A stretch of DNA of 64,000 nt from Acidobacteriota bacterium (GTDB lineage: Bacteria; Acidobacteriota; Blastocatellia; Chloracidobacteriales; JADJPF01): the NCBI GenBank assembly GCA_016213785.1, contig JACQZQ010000101.1, positions 62,001-126,000 on the forward strand. The letters run 5' to 3'. Positions 8,741 through 16,688 of the stretch are shown here, one piece after another. The stretch's first letter is position 1. Each line of letters begins with the position of its first letter. Under the pieces are notes generated by a model that saw only the letters and a program-made list of their open reading frames with translations, had not been told where the DNA came from and made no database searches. The position numbers were made by a program, and so were the translations under genes.

Positions 8741-9718
8741 ATGCAAAAACAATTTCCTGCACATCTTCAGGCATTAACAACTGTTGCCCTCGCCCTTGAT
8801 GGTGATGATGCAGTATCTTTGTTTAAGTTTTTGCCTAAAGAAGAACAAGATTTAATTAAACCTCGTGCAGAAAAGTTTTTAGCTCTTTCAGAAAACGACC
8901 GTCGTAGCGCTTCTAGTAGCGGTCTTAAAGCTTTGCGCAGTGAATTTCTACTACGTCAAATAACTGATGTTCACCCCTCTCACATTGCGCTTGTACTAGC
9001 AAATGAATCTGCACCTATTATTCGTGTTATTTTTCATCATCTTCCTACAGAGCTTGTAACAGAAATAACACAACATTTGCCCGAGCGAACAATTCGTAAA
9101 CTAGATGCTTATCCTGAAGTCCCACAAATTGCTTCTGAACTTCTAGATGTAGTTAAAGATGCTTTTATTAGACAATTTACTTTTATATTACCAGGAGAAA
9201 ATCCTCTTACTCGTTTTAATGCTACAAAACTCCGTGCTTTGATAAGAGAAATGAGCCTTCAAGTAATTGCTGTTGCAATGCGTCGAATCAATCGAGATGA
9301 ACTTGTAGCTTCATTACAACGCTTTCCTAGAGCATTTTCTAAAGAAGTCGTTCGTAGACTTAAACTATTGCGTGAAATAGAGATTGAAGAAGTCTTGTTA
9401 GCAGAAAAATCCCTAGTCTGGCTAACAACTCAACAACTACGAAATTTTTCTCTTACAGAAGATTCTGGTTTTATGCTACTAGCTGGTGGTTTACTTAATG
9501 AAGGTGAATTACTTCAGAAATTTATTACACAAAAATTCTCTATAGAAGAATCTGGTCGTTTTTATGATTTGTTAGGACGTTTACGTCAAGCCGACCCTGC
9601 ATTAGTAGCTTTTGCTAAGAATCAAATTCGTCAAGCTACTGCTGTTATTCTACAAGTTCGTCAGCCATTAATTCCCAGTAATGTTAAACCTGAAATACCT
9701 GCTATGACTGCCAAATAA
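8741..9718 (+). CDS. FliG-like protein in the SctK position of the T3SS operon
   Basis: 325 residues, soluble and helical, beginning three bases after the sctJ stop. The segment HPSHIALVLANESAPIIRVI with the following HLPTELVTEITQHLP matches the FliG middle-domain pattern (HPQ-x-IA-x-IL... LP-x-x-L-x-x-E). Further helical repeats continue to about residue 300. In flagella FliG links the MS ring to the C ring and transmits torque; in injectisomes the adaptor is the unrelated-looking SctK. Order I-J-(this)-L-N is exactly where SctK is expected. I infer it docks SctQ to SctJ. I do not see the charged torque ridge of the FliG C-terminal domain clearly. Possible alternative: a divergent SctK. Confidence 0.6.
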   Translation: MQKQFPAHLQALTTVALALDGDDAVSLFKFLPKEEQDLIKPRAEKFLALSENDRRSASSSGLKALRSEFLLRQITDVHPSHIALVLANESAPIIRVIFHHLPTELVTEITQHLPERTIRKLDAYPEVPQIASELLDVVKDAFIRQFTFILPGENPLTRFNATKLRALIREMSLQVIAVAMRRINRDELVASLQRFPRAFSKEVVRRLKLLREIEIEEVLLAEKSLVWLTTQQLRNFSLTEDSGFMLLAGGLLNEGELLQKFITQKFSIEESGRFYDLLGRLRQADPALVAFAKNQIRQATAVILQVRQPLIPSNVKPEIPAMTAK

Positions 9719-9736
9719 TTAAGGAGAAGTTAAGCA

Positions 9737-10480
9737 TTGAGTGAAAATAGAATTGTAAAGGGAAGAATAATTAAAAGCGCTGAACGCCCAGCCATACCTG
9801 AAGAGCCTTTTAGTAAAGCGGTTGAGTCTTCAGTAATTAAAGGTGTTGTCTATGACGCTAATGCCGAAGCTCAACGAATTATTCGAGATGCTCAAGAAAG
9901 AGCACAACAAATTATTGAAAGTGCCCAACCAGAAATTGAAGCTCAAAAAGCCCAAATTCAAGAAGAGTGGATGCGTCTAGAACAAGAACGTCTCTCCATT
10001 GAAGACGAACGCCAAGCAGCTTTAGAAGCTGCCCGCGAAGAAGGCTATAAAGAAGGCTTTACAAAAGTAAATGAAATTATCCAAGAATTAACAGAAAAAA
10101 AACGCGACCTTCTCTCTCAAGCCGAATCTGATATGATTAGGCTTTCTATTCGTGTTGCAGCGCGTATTTTAGGGCGTGAACTCCGCCAACACCCTGATAC
10201 CATTGCAGATATTGTTACTCAAGCTATTCAAACTGTACGTAGTCAAACTAAAATTACTATCCGAGTTAATCCTGATGATCTAGAACATTTAGTTAGATCA
10301 AAAGATCAATTGCTTAACCGTGTTGGACAATCTAAAATTATTGACTTCCAAAGCGATATTAAGGTGCAACCAGGCGGTTGTATTATTGAATCTGATGCAG
10401 GCACAGTAAATGCACAACTTAAAACCCAGCTAGAGGTTATGGAAAGAGTGCTACTTAAACGTGCCAGTCATACCCGATAA
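9737..10480 (+). CDS. sctL: T3SS stator protein SctL (FliH/YscL family)
   Basis: 247 residues. A long N-terminal coiled coil (about 35-140, Glu/Gln/Ala-rich) is followed by the conserved C-terminal domain: LSIRVAARILGRELRQHPDT, then VNPDDLEHL and PGGCIIESDAGTVNAQLKTQ. This last string is the most diagnostic part of the FliH/SctL family. SctL dimers hold the ATPase SctN and link it to SctQ. The start is TTG at 9737, chosen because AAGGAGAAG at 9721-9729 stands seven bases before it. The stop is 17 bases from sctN; its last bases contain CCCGATAA (see 10456-10480). Confidence 0.92.
   Translation: MSENRIVKGRIIKSAERPAIPEEPFSKAVESSVIKGVVYDANAEAQRIIRDAQERAQQIIESAQPEIEAQKAQIQEEWMRLEQERLSIEDERQAALEAAREEGYKEGFTKVNEIIQELTEKKRDLLSQAESDMIRLSIRVAARILGRELRQHPDTIADIVTQAIQTVRSQTKITIRVNPDDLEHLVRSKDQLLNRVGQSKIIDFQSDIKVQPGGCIIESDAGTVNAQLKTQLEVMERVLLKRASHTR
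10456..10480 (+). promoter_or_regulatory. Possible sigma-28-like box before sctN
   Basis: TAAA at 10456-10459 and CCCGATAA at 10473-10480 (7 of 8 to the FliA -10 GCCGATAA) with a 13-base gap, two shorter than in enterobacterial FliA promoters. It is inside the end of sctL. Weak on its own; listed because two similar boxes occur in the cluster. Confidence 0.2.
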
Positions 10481-10497
10481 ATAAACTTAGGTGAATT

Positions 10498-11838
10498 ATG
10501 CCAGTACTAGAAACAGGTATTGATATTTCTCGTTATTTAGACGACATAGACACAATTTCGCCTGTAGAAGTTCGAGGAAAAGTAACAGGCTTAGTAGGAT
10601 TAATTGTTAAAGCCGCCGTCCCTGAAGTTTGGGTAGGTGAGCTTTGTTTAATTAATACCCCCCATAGCTCTCAACCTGTTAAAGCTGAAGTAGTTGGGTT
10701 TCGTGATAGTGAAGTCCTACTTATGCCCTTAGGTGATCTTACGAATATAGGAATGAATTGTGAAGTAATCCCTACAGGACATTCTTTAACAGTAAAAGTA
10801 GGTGATGAGTTACTAGGCCGTGTACTTAATGGACTAGGGGAGCCAATTGATACAAATACCAAAGGCCCTCTAATGTGTAGTCAGGAATATCCTGTTCATA
10901 ATGACCCTCCTGATCCGATGAAACGTGAAAGGGTGTTAAAGCCTATGGAAATAGGTATTCGTGCCATTGATGGGTTATTAACAGTTGGACAAGGACAGCG
11001 TATTGGTATTTTTGCGGCTGCTGGTGTAGGTAAATCAACAACTCTTGGAATGATTGCTCGTAATACAGAAGCTGAAATTAATGTGATTGCGTTAATAGGT
11101 GAACGTGGTCGTGAAGTTAGAGACTTTTTAGATAACGATCTTGGGACAGAAGGCTTAAAACGTTCTGTTGTTGTGGTTGCAACTTCTAATGAATCTTCTT
11201 TAATCCGTCTAAAAGCTGCTTATGTAGCAACTGCTGTTGCTGAGTATTTTAGAGATAAAGGTAAAAAAGTAATGCTTATGATGGACTCTGTTACTCGTTT
11301 TGCTCGTGCTAAGCGCGAAGTAGGGCTTGCAACAGGCGAGCCACCTGCTCGTGGCGGTTTCCCTCCTTCAGTATTCTCTGAATTACCAAAGCTACTTGAA
11401 AGAACTGGAAATTCTGAAAAAGGTTCTATCACAGCTTTTTACACAGTCTTAGTAGAAGGCGATGATATGAATGAGCCTGTAGCTGATGAAGTTCGTTCTA
11501 TTCTAGATGGTCATATCATCTTATCTCGCGCAATGGCATCGCGTAATCATTATCCTGCAATTAATATTTCTGAAAGCGTTAGCCGTGTTCAACACTTTGT
11601 TGCTGGTAAACCTCACATTGGAGCAGCAGCAAAACTTCGTGAAGTACTTGCAACTTATGAAAAAGAAAAAGACTTAATCCTAATAGGTGCATATAAACGT
11701 GGTAGCGACCCTAAAGTAGATTTTGCAATTGATCGTATTGAAGCAGTTAATAACTATCTTAAACAAGGGACACACGATAAAATCCGTTTTGATGATGCTG
11801 TAAATCAACTAATTAAGCTCTTCCCTGCTGGTAAATAA
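10498..11838 (+). CDS. sctN: T3SS ATPase SctN (FliI/YscN family)
   Basis: 446 residues, normal for the family. It is the hexameric cytoplasmic ATPase that releases chaperones and helps unfold export substrates. Walker A is AAAGVGKST at about 173-181 (K179), followed by the FliI/SctN signature IGERGREVRDFL. Walker B is VMLMMDSVTRFARA, then GEPPARGGFPPSVFSELPKL, close to the catalytic and inter-subunit segments of this ATPase class and distinct from F1 beta. The C-terminal domain (HFVAGKPHIGAAAKLREVLA) would contact the SctO stalk. The ATG at 10498 lies 17 bases after sctL. Confidence 0.96.
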   Translation: MPVLETGIDISRYLDDIDTISPVEVRGKVTGLVGLIVKAAVPEVWVGELCLINTPHSSQPVKAEVVGFRDSEVLLMPLGDLTNIGMNCEVIPTGHSLTVKVGDELLGRVLNGLGEPIDTNTKGPLMCSQEYPVHNDPPDPMKRERVLKPMEIGIRAIDGLLTVGQGQRIGIFAAAGVGKSTTLGMIARNTEAEINVIALIGERGREVRDFLDNDLGTEGLKRSVVVVATSNESSLIRLKAAYVATAVAEYFRDKGKKVMLMMDSVTRFARAKREVGLATGEPPARGGFPPSVFSELPKLLERTGNSEKGSITAFYTVLVEGDDMNEPVADEVRSILDGHIILSRAMASRNHYPAINISESVSRVQHFVAGKPHIGAAAKLREVLATYEKEKDLILIGAYKRGSDPKVDFAIDRIEAVNNYLKQGTHDKIRFDDAVNQLIKLFPAGK

Positions 11839-11880
11839 TCTTGGTTTTTAAGGTCTTTTAAGGAGTTTTAAGGAATCCTA

Positions 11881-12396
11881 ATGTCAAAAAAAGTTAAATA
11901 TCGATTACAACCTATTTTAGACGAGAAAGAACGCTTAAGAGAAGCTGCGGTTGAATTTCTAAATAAAAAGAAAGAAGAGCTTAAGGCTGAAGAAAAAAAG
12001 CTAGAAGACATTAAAGAAGAACTTAAAAACGCAATTAACCGCAAAGAAGAAATGATTCAAGACTATAATGATAAAATGTTTGCTGGTAAGTATACTATTG
12101 ATGAAATCAAAATCCGCAAACTTCATATTGAAGATATGGGATTAAAGATTGAAGAAATTAAGCAAGCAATAGAAAATCAACGTAAAGCCGTTGCTCGTGC
12201 TGAGAGTGAAGTAAGAAAGGCTGAAGATGCTTTAATTGCAGCATCTAAAGAAGTTCAAGTAATGGAAAAACATAAAGAAAACTGGGAACGTGCCTTAAAA
12301 GAAGAAGAAATGAAAAAAGAAGCGCGTCAACTAGAAGAAATTGCTCAAGTAATGTACACTGCTGCACAAATGAATCGTAGAGATGATGAATATTAA
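11881..12396 (+). CDS. sctO: T3SS stalk protein SctO (FliJ/YscO family)
   Basis: 171 residues, almost wholly a charged coiled coil (about 5-150). It begins YRLQPILDEKERLREAAVEF, the FliJ/SctO N-terminal pattern in which the first helix follows a short basic stretch. FliJ/SctO inserts into the ATPase ring like the gamma subunit of F1 and contacts SctV. Sequence conservation in this family is low; position directly after sctN, length and all-coil composition give the call. AAGGAGTTT stands upstream of the ATG. Confidence 0.8.
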   Translation: MSKKVKYRLQPILDEKERLREAAVEFLNKKKEELKAEEKKLEDIKEELKNAINRKEEMIQDYNDKMFAGKYTIDEIKIRKLHIEDMGLKIEEIKQAIENQRKAVARAESEVRKAEDALIAASKEVQVMEKHKENWERALKEEEMKKEARQLEEIAQVMYTAAQMNRRDDEY

Positions 12397-12456
12397 AATT
12401 TTTAATATTAAATTTTTAACAAACTATTTATTTTAAGTAATTTATTGGAGGACTCT

Positions 12457-13401
12457 ATGAGTAGCAAAGTTAATAATTCCTATGGGTCAAATAATGTTTA
12501 TGGTCAATCAGAAACCAAAAAAGATAGAGTAAACACAGGAAAAAGCTTTGGGGATTTCTATGTTGGTGATCAAGAAGATGATCTAGACCCTCAAGCTCAA
12601 CCATCAGATGAAGAAGATTTAGGAGCAATTTCTGATGATCTAGGCTCTATTTTTGGTGGTTTTGGCTCTTCTAAAGATAATTATGATAATGACCGCAATG
12701 ATAGATCTAGTAATGCTTCTCGCTCTCGTACTCCTAACCGTACTAATACTAAAGAAGTAGAAAAAGATGATCATAAAATAAATAAACTTAAACATAAGCC
12801 AGAGTTTGATAAATTATCTAAATTTGGTGAGCAAGAAGAGCCAGAAAAACTTAAAGAGATAGTTAAAACTGACCCTCTACAAGCTTTCCAAGTCCCAGTG
12901 CAAGTAGAAAGAACTTTTGCTCCTACCCCAATTCAACCAACAGCAAATGTATTTCCTACCCAAATGATTCAACAAATTGTTCAAGATGTACGCTTAGGTG
13001 TTAATGAAATGGGTGTAGCAGAATTCCAATTTGACTTAAAATCTGACTCATTAGATGGGCTAAAACTAAAAGTTAGTACTAAAGATGGTCAAGTTTATGC
13101 AACCTTTATTGCAGAAAATATTCATGTTAAAGAAGCTATTGACCAAGGTGCTCAAGAATTAATTAAAGCCTTACAAGATAAAGGCTTACAAGTAGCTAAC
13201 TTACAAGTCTCTATAGGTACTGATAGCTCAAGCACAGGAGGCCAAGGAGGCTTTAATCAAGGCCAACAAGGTCAGCAAGGTCAGCAAGGTCAATCTAATC
13301 AACAAAATCAGGGCTATCGCGGTTATTCTTATGCTGAAAACAATTCAAATGACTCTGATGATACCTATATTAATACTACTAATACAGATTATACAGTCTA
13401 A
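12457..13401 (+). CDS. sctP: T3SS needle-length control protein SctP / FliK-like
   Basis: About 314 residues. The N-terminal half is disordered and Asp/Ser/Lys-rich; a compact domain follows at about 165-265: MIQQIVQDVRLGVNEMGVAE, then LKLKVSTKDGQVYATFIAEN and EAIDQGAQELIKALQDKGLQ. This is the pattern of the FliK/SctP C-terminal substrate-switch domain. The tail has GQQGQQGQQGQ repeats and ends Asn/Thr-rich. Such proteins are secreted, measure needle or hook length and switch SctU specificity. Start: a TTG at 12445 is in frame, but GGAGG at 12447-12451 serves the ATG at 12457. Position between sctO and sctQ is the standard SctP slot. Confidence 0.75.
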   Translation: MSSKVNNSYGSNNVYGQSETKKDRVNTGKSFGDFYVGDQEDDLDPQAQPSDEEDLGAISDDLGSIFGGFGSSKDNYDNDRNDRSSNASRSRTPNRTNTKEVEKDDHKINKLKHKPEFDKLSKFGEQEEPEKLKEIVKTDPLQAFQVPVQVERTFAPTPIQPTANVFPTQMIQQIVQDVRLGVNEMGVAEFQFDLKSDSLDGLKLKVSTKDGQVYATFIAENIHVKEAIDQGAQELIKALQDKGLQVANLQVSIGTDSSSTGGQGGFNQGQQGQQGQQGQSNQQNQGYRGYSYAENNSNDSDDTYINTTNTDYTV

Positions 13402-13411
13402 AATTTTTTTT

Positions 13412-13442
13412 ATGTCCTACCAGCTTTTGGTAGGACATTTTT
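13412..13442 (+). promoter_or_regulatory. Hairpin with T-tail between sctP and sctQ; may act as terminator/attenuator and hide the sctQ ribosome site
   Basis: ATGTCCTACCA (13412-13422) and TGGTAGGACAT (13428-13438) form an 11-base perfect stem with a GCTTT loop, followed by TTTT. It has the form of an intrinsic terminator, yet it lies in the middle of the operon, ending ten bases before the sctQ ATG. The only ribosome-site-like sequence ahead of sctQ, TAGGA at 13431-13435, is inside the 3' arm. Read-through would therefore produce a transcript with a masked start site. Confidence 0.65.
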
Positions 13443-13447
13443 AATCT

Positions 13448-15034
13448 ATGAAGCGGATCACGCCATTTCATTTTACAAACTTACCAAAAGTTTCACCTGA
13501 GCGTGTAAAACTTTCTGCAAGTATGTCTAGTTGTCTTCCTGGTATTAGATGGGAAGAGACTTTTAGAGATTTACTAGGCGGGACTTTGCGTAAGTACATA
13601 AAAGGTAAACGTCAGTTAAATCTTACCTTCCAAGTTAGTAGTGATGAAACAGAAGAGCTATGGGAAAAGAATTTTGTTGCTGGAGAAAAAGACTTTATTT
13701 TAATAGGTCGAAATTCTGCCTGTGAAATACACTTAAATAATCGTGTTGTGTCTAGCCAACATGCAAGAATAGTAGCTAATAAAACAGGCTTTTTCCTTAT
13801 AGATCAAAGCGCTAACGGAACTTATCTTAATGGTCGTCAAATAGCCCCTAAAACCCCTACACCACTTAGCCAAGGTGATTTAATTGGTATATATCCATTT
13901 CAAATAGTTTTTGGACTTAATCAAACACTCTCTAATGAAGATACCCATATAGGATTTAAGATTGAAAGTGTCTTAGAAACCTCTTTTAGTGACACAATAA
14001 AAAAGCTTAATAGCCCCGTTCCTCTTGCAGTAATAGGAGTTGAACCATCTGGACGTAAAGCATTATTAGAAGTTGATCCTAATTTTATTATTAACATGGT
14101 GGATCAAATCTTTGGTAGCGAAAGTAGTAGCAATAGTAAACTTTTACGCAATTTATCTAATATTGAAACAGGGGTAATAGAATTTTTAATTCTACGAGTC
14201 ATTAAAGCTATAAGTGATACTATGGCAGAATTTTCTGGTATCACAATTCGCCTAGAACAGCTTTTTATTCAAGGTGGGCAGGTTTTTAAGACTATTGATA
14301 CTTTAGCTGATAGCAGTGAGCCTATCTTAGAGCTTTGTACTAGAGTATCTGTAGGAGAAGCGTTAGGATATTTAAATCTTTATTTGCCTTATGGACTCTT
14401 AAATGATGCAACAAAAGCAGAAGTAAATGATCAAAATAAGCTAGAACTTCTTATGGATTGGTTGCCTCATTTAGAAATGCTAAAGATTAAACTTATAGCA
14501 GAAATAGGAGAAATAAATCTTACGTCATTAGACCTTTATTCTCTTGAACCTTCTGATATTATCTTGTTACCAGATGTAAACTTAAAGTTTTATGGTTCTG
14601 AACTTTCAGGAGAATTATTTGTTCGGCTTGGAATTTGGGGAGAGGTTGGTTTTCGTGGTGAAATAATTACAGAAGATTCAAAATTAAAAGTTATTCTTAA
14701 TTCAGTTTGTAATAACCCACGACCACACAGCCCAGAAAATATTAACAAAGATAACAAAGCATCGGAGGATAAAATCGAAGAGATGGAAGAAGAAGATCTC
14801 TCACAAAGTGCGGAATTTATCCAATCTGTACCAGTAACAGTTGTGGTTGAGTTAGGAAGACGTAACTTAACTATTTCAGATGTTACGCGGCTTAGAATAG
14901 GCCAAATAATTGAACTAAACCGTACACCATCTGAACCAGTAGAATTAAGCGTTGATGGAAAAATAATAGGCAAAGGCGAACTTGTTGATGTTGATGGTGA
15001 ATTAGGAGTTAGAATATTACGCTTATTCAAATAA
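13448..15034 (+). CDS. sctQ: T3SS C-ring/sorting-platform protein SctQ with an inserted FHA domain
   Basis: 528 residues, longer than the usual 300-350. The C-terminal domain is a clear SpoA/FliN fold (VPVTVVVELGRRNLTISDV, then LRIGQIIELNR and GKGELVDVDGELGVRI). A second SpoA-like segment lies at about 345-400 (LKIKLIAEIGEINLTSLDLY). Residues about 165-330 resemble the SctQ/FliM middle region. Near the N-terminus (about 80-155) is an FHA domain with the complete phosphothreonine pocket: G87-R88, S102xxH105 and N123-G124-T125. In known injectisomes an FHA-like fold occurs in SctD, usually without the binding residues; in SctQ it is unusual. No strong ribosome site is free ahead of ATG 13448. 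Confidence 0.85.
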   Translation: MKRITPFHFTNLPKVSPERVKLSASMSSCLPGIRWEETFRDLLGGTLRKYIKGKRQLNLTFQVSSDETEELWEKNFVAGEKDFILIGRNSACEIHLNNRVVSSQHARIVANKTGFFLIDQSANGTYLNGRQIAPKTPTPLSQGDLIGIYPFQIVFGLNQTLSNEDTHIGFKIESVLETSFSDTIKKLNSPVPLAVIGVEPSGRKALLEVDPNFIINMVDQIFGSESSSNSKLLRNLSNIETGVIEFLILRVIKAISDTMAEFSGITIRLEQLFIQGGQVFKTIDTLADSSEPILELCTRVSVGEALGYLNLYLPYGLLNDATKAEVNDQNKLELLMDWLPHLEMLKIKLIAEIGEINLTSLDLYSLEPSDIILLPDVNLKFYGSELSGELFVRLGIWGEVGFRGEIITEDSKLKVILNSVCNNPRPHSPENINKDNKASEDKIEEMEEEDLSQSAEFIQSVPVTVVVELGRRNLTISDVTRLRIGQIIELNRTPSEPVELSVDGKIIGKGELVDVDGELGVRILRLFK

Positions 15035-15150
15035 GCTTTTGTTTTCCAAGAAATTAAAAACTCCTCTTGCCCTATCAAGCAAAGCGCATTAACATTGGAA
15101 AATCAACTTAAATCATCCAATTTAAAAATTTCATAGAGAGGATAGATTCT

Positions 15151-15591
15151 GTGTTAGCCGTAGTGTATTTTTTGCTTTGGCAACAAATTGACCCAACTCA
15201 ATCCCCTACAGGAACAGTACCACCTCTTCTTGGTGACACTGGATCGCTTTTTTTAATGATGCTTAAAACCTGTTTTATGTTACTACTAGTAATTGTCCTA
15301 CTTTATGGGACATTACGCTTCCTACCTCGTATAATGGGTATGCCTGTAGAAAGCCAGTTAATGAAAGTGGTTGGTCGTTACTCTTTAGAACCTCAAAAAT
15401 CTCTCTATATAGTTGAAGTTGCAGGAAAACACTTACTGCTTGGTGTTACTCAAGAAAGAATAGAACTAATCTCAGAACTTGAAACTAGTGTAATTCAATC
15501 AACTTTAGAGGCTGCAACTCTAGCAAAGGAGTCAAAACCTAGTATTGGCTCAAGTGCAATTAAAGAATTTAGTAAATATCTGAGGAGGTGA
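15151..15591 (+). CDS. FliO-like export-gate assembly protein
   Basis: 146 residues starting at GTG 15151 with a GAGAGGA site upstream. One transmembrane helix (about 30-53, LFLMMLKTCFMLLLVIVLLY) is followed by the FliO cytoplasmic pattern: LMKVVGRYSLEPQKSLYIVE, then AGKHLLLGVTQERIELISEL. In flagella FliO is a chaperone for assembly of the FliP pentamer and is not part of ordinary injectisomes. Its place directly before sctR mirrors the flagellar order fliO-fliP-fliQ-fliR. The last codons contain the AGGAGGTG ribosome site of sctR, whose ATG begins one base after this stop, so translation is likely coupled. Confidence 0.8.
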   Translation: MLAVVYFLLWQQIDPTQSPTGTVPPLLGDTGSLFLMMLKTCFMLLLVIVLLYGTLRFLPRIMGMPVESQLMKVVGRYSLEPQKSLYIVEVAGKHLLLGVTQERIELISELETSVIQSTLEAATLAKESKPSIGSSAIKEFSKYLRR

Positions 15592-15592
15592 G

Positions 15593-16384
15593 ATGCTTAA
15601 GCGCATACTTAAACCTATTTTAGAATCTAAACAAAATCGTCGCGCTCTAGCTTGTTTGCTTTTTTTAATCTCTGCGCTGATTTTGCCTAGTATCTCCTTA
15701 GCACAAGCACAAGACGGACAAAATCGTGGCATAACAAGCCCTATAGTAATGGTAATAGTCCTAGGAACTCTTTCTTTAGCCCCTTTTATTCTCATTACTA
15801 TGACTTCATTTGTAAAAATCTCTGTAGTACTATCGCTACTGCGCAGTGCCTTAGGTACTCAGCAAGCTCCACCAAATCAAGTAATTACAGGACTAGCTTT
15901 TATCCTATCTATTTTTATTATGACTCCCGTTGCACAAGATATTTATACAGCTGTTGGACAAGTACCTGAAACTAACACTTTAATTTCAGAAGCTAATGTT
16001 AGAGTTCTTTATGAAGCAGCCAAAAAAGGTCAAGAACCTCTAAGAGAGTTTTTAGTACGCAATTGTCATGATAGAGATCGATTACTTTTCCTTGAGCTTT
16101 CTAAACGTATGACTAAAGGGGATACAAGCTTTATTTATCCTGGAAGTTTTAGAGTAATTATTCCTGCCTTTGTTACAAGTGAGTTAAAAGAAGCCTTTCA
16201 AATTGGTTTTTTAATTTTTATACCCTTTCTTATTATTGATATGATAGTAGCAAATATACTTACAGCAATGGGTATGACAATGCTTTCACCTGTAACAATT
16301 TCCTTACCATTTAAAATACTGATATTTGTACTAGTCGATGGTTGGTATCTACTAGTAAAAGGTTTAGTTTTAAGCTACCTCTAA
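15593..16384 (+). CDS. sctR: T3SS export gate protein SctR (FliP/YscR family)
   Basis: 263 residues. An N-terminal signal-peptide-like segment (ALACLLFLISALILPSISLA, then QAQ) is followed by four membrane helices. The family signatures are LAPFILITMTSFVKISVVLS, LRSALGTQQAPPNQVITGLA and, at the end, FILVDGWYLL-like FVLVDGWYLLVKGLV. SctR forms the pentameric core of the export gate with SctS and SctT. A cleavable signal is typical of flagellar FliP and normally missing from SctR, another flagellar trait in this locus. The strong AGGAGGTG site lies within the end of the fliO-like gene. Confidence 0.95.
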   Translation: MLKRILKPILESKQNRRALACLLFLISALILPSISLAQAQDGQNRGITSPIVMVIVLGTLSLAPFILITMTSFVKISVVLSLLRSALGTQQAPPNQVITGLAFILSIFIMTPVAQDIYTAVGQVPETNTLISEANVRVLYEAAKKGQEPLREFLVRNCHDRDRLLFLELSKRMTKGDTSFIYPGSFRVIIPAFVTSELKEAFQIGFLIFIPFLIIDMIVANILTAMGMTMLSPVTISLPFKILIFVLVDGWYLLVKGLVLSYL

Positions 16385-16412
16385 TTTTTAAGAAAATTTA
16401 TTGGAGTAAGTT

Positions 16413-16676
16413 ATGGAACAGCTAGTCTTAGGACTTACTAAACAAGCCCTGCTTTTAATTTTAATTCTTTCTGCCCCTGCAATGATTACAGCTATGGCAA
16501 TAGGCTTTATTATCAGCTTATTTCAAGCCGTTACTCAAGTACAAGAACAGACTCTTACCTTTGTCCCTAAAATCATTGCAACCTTTATAGTACTTGCTGT
16601 AACAGGAGCTTGGATGTTAGCAACCTTAATTCGTTTTACCCAAGCAGTTTTTACAGAAATCCCTGGAATACGCTAA
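16413..16676 (+). CDS. sctS: T3SS export gate protein SctS (FliQ/YscS family)
   Basis: 87 residues, the normal length, with two membrane helices (about 13-37 and 52-77). The family pattern is clear: LLLILILSAPAMITAMAIGF, ISLFQAVTQVQEQTLTFVPK, then ATFIVLAVTGAWML. Four copies pack around the SctR/SctT core in the inner membrane. TTGGAG precedes the ATG; only 12 bases separate it from sctT. Confidence 0.95.
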   Translation: MEQLVLGLTKQALLLILILSAPAMITAMAIGFIISLFQAVTQVQEQTLTFVPKIIATFIVLAVTGAWMLATLIRFTQAVFTEIPGIR

Positions 16677-16688
16677 AAATTTATACGT

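Noticed and set aside
13412-13442. Simple operon-ending terminator between sctP and sctQ
   Set aside because: sctQ continues the T3SS series ten bases later with no other promoter visible; attenuation or translational control fits better.
14590-15078. 162-residue minus-strand ORF over the end of sctQ
   Set aside because: Antisense to a well-supported gene; no homology pattern or ribosome site.
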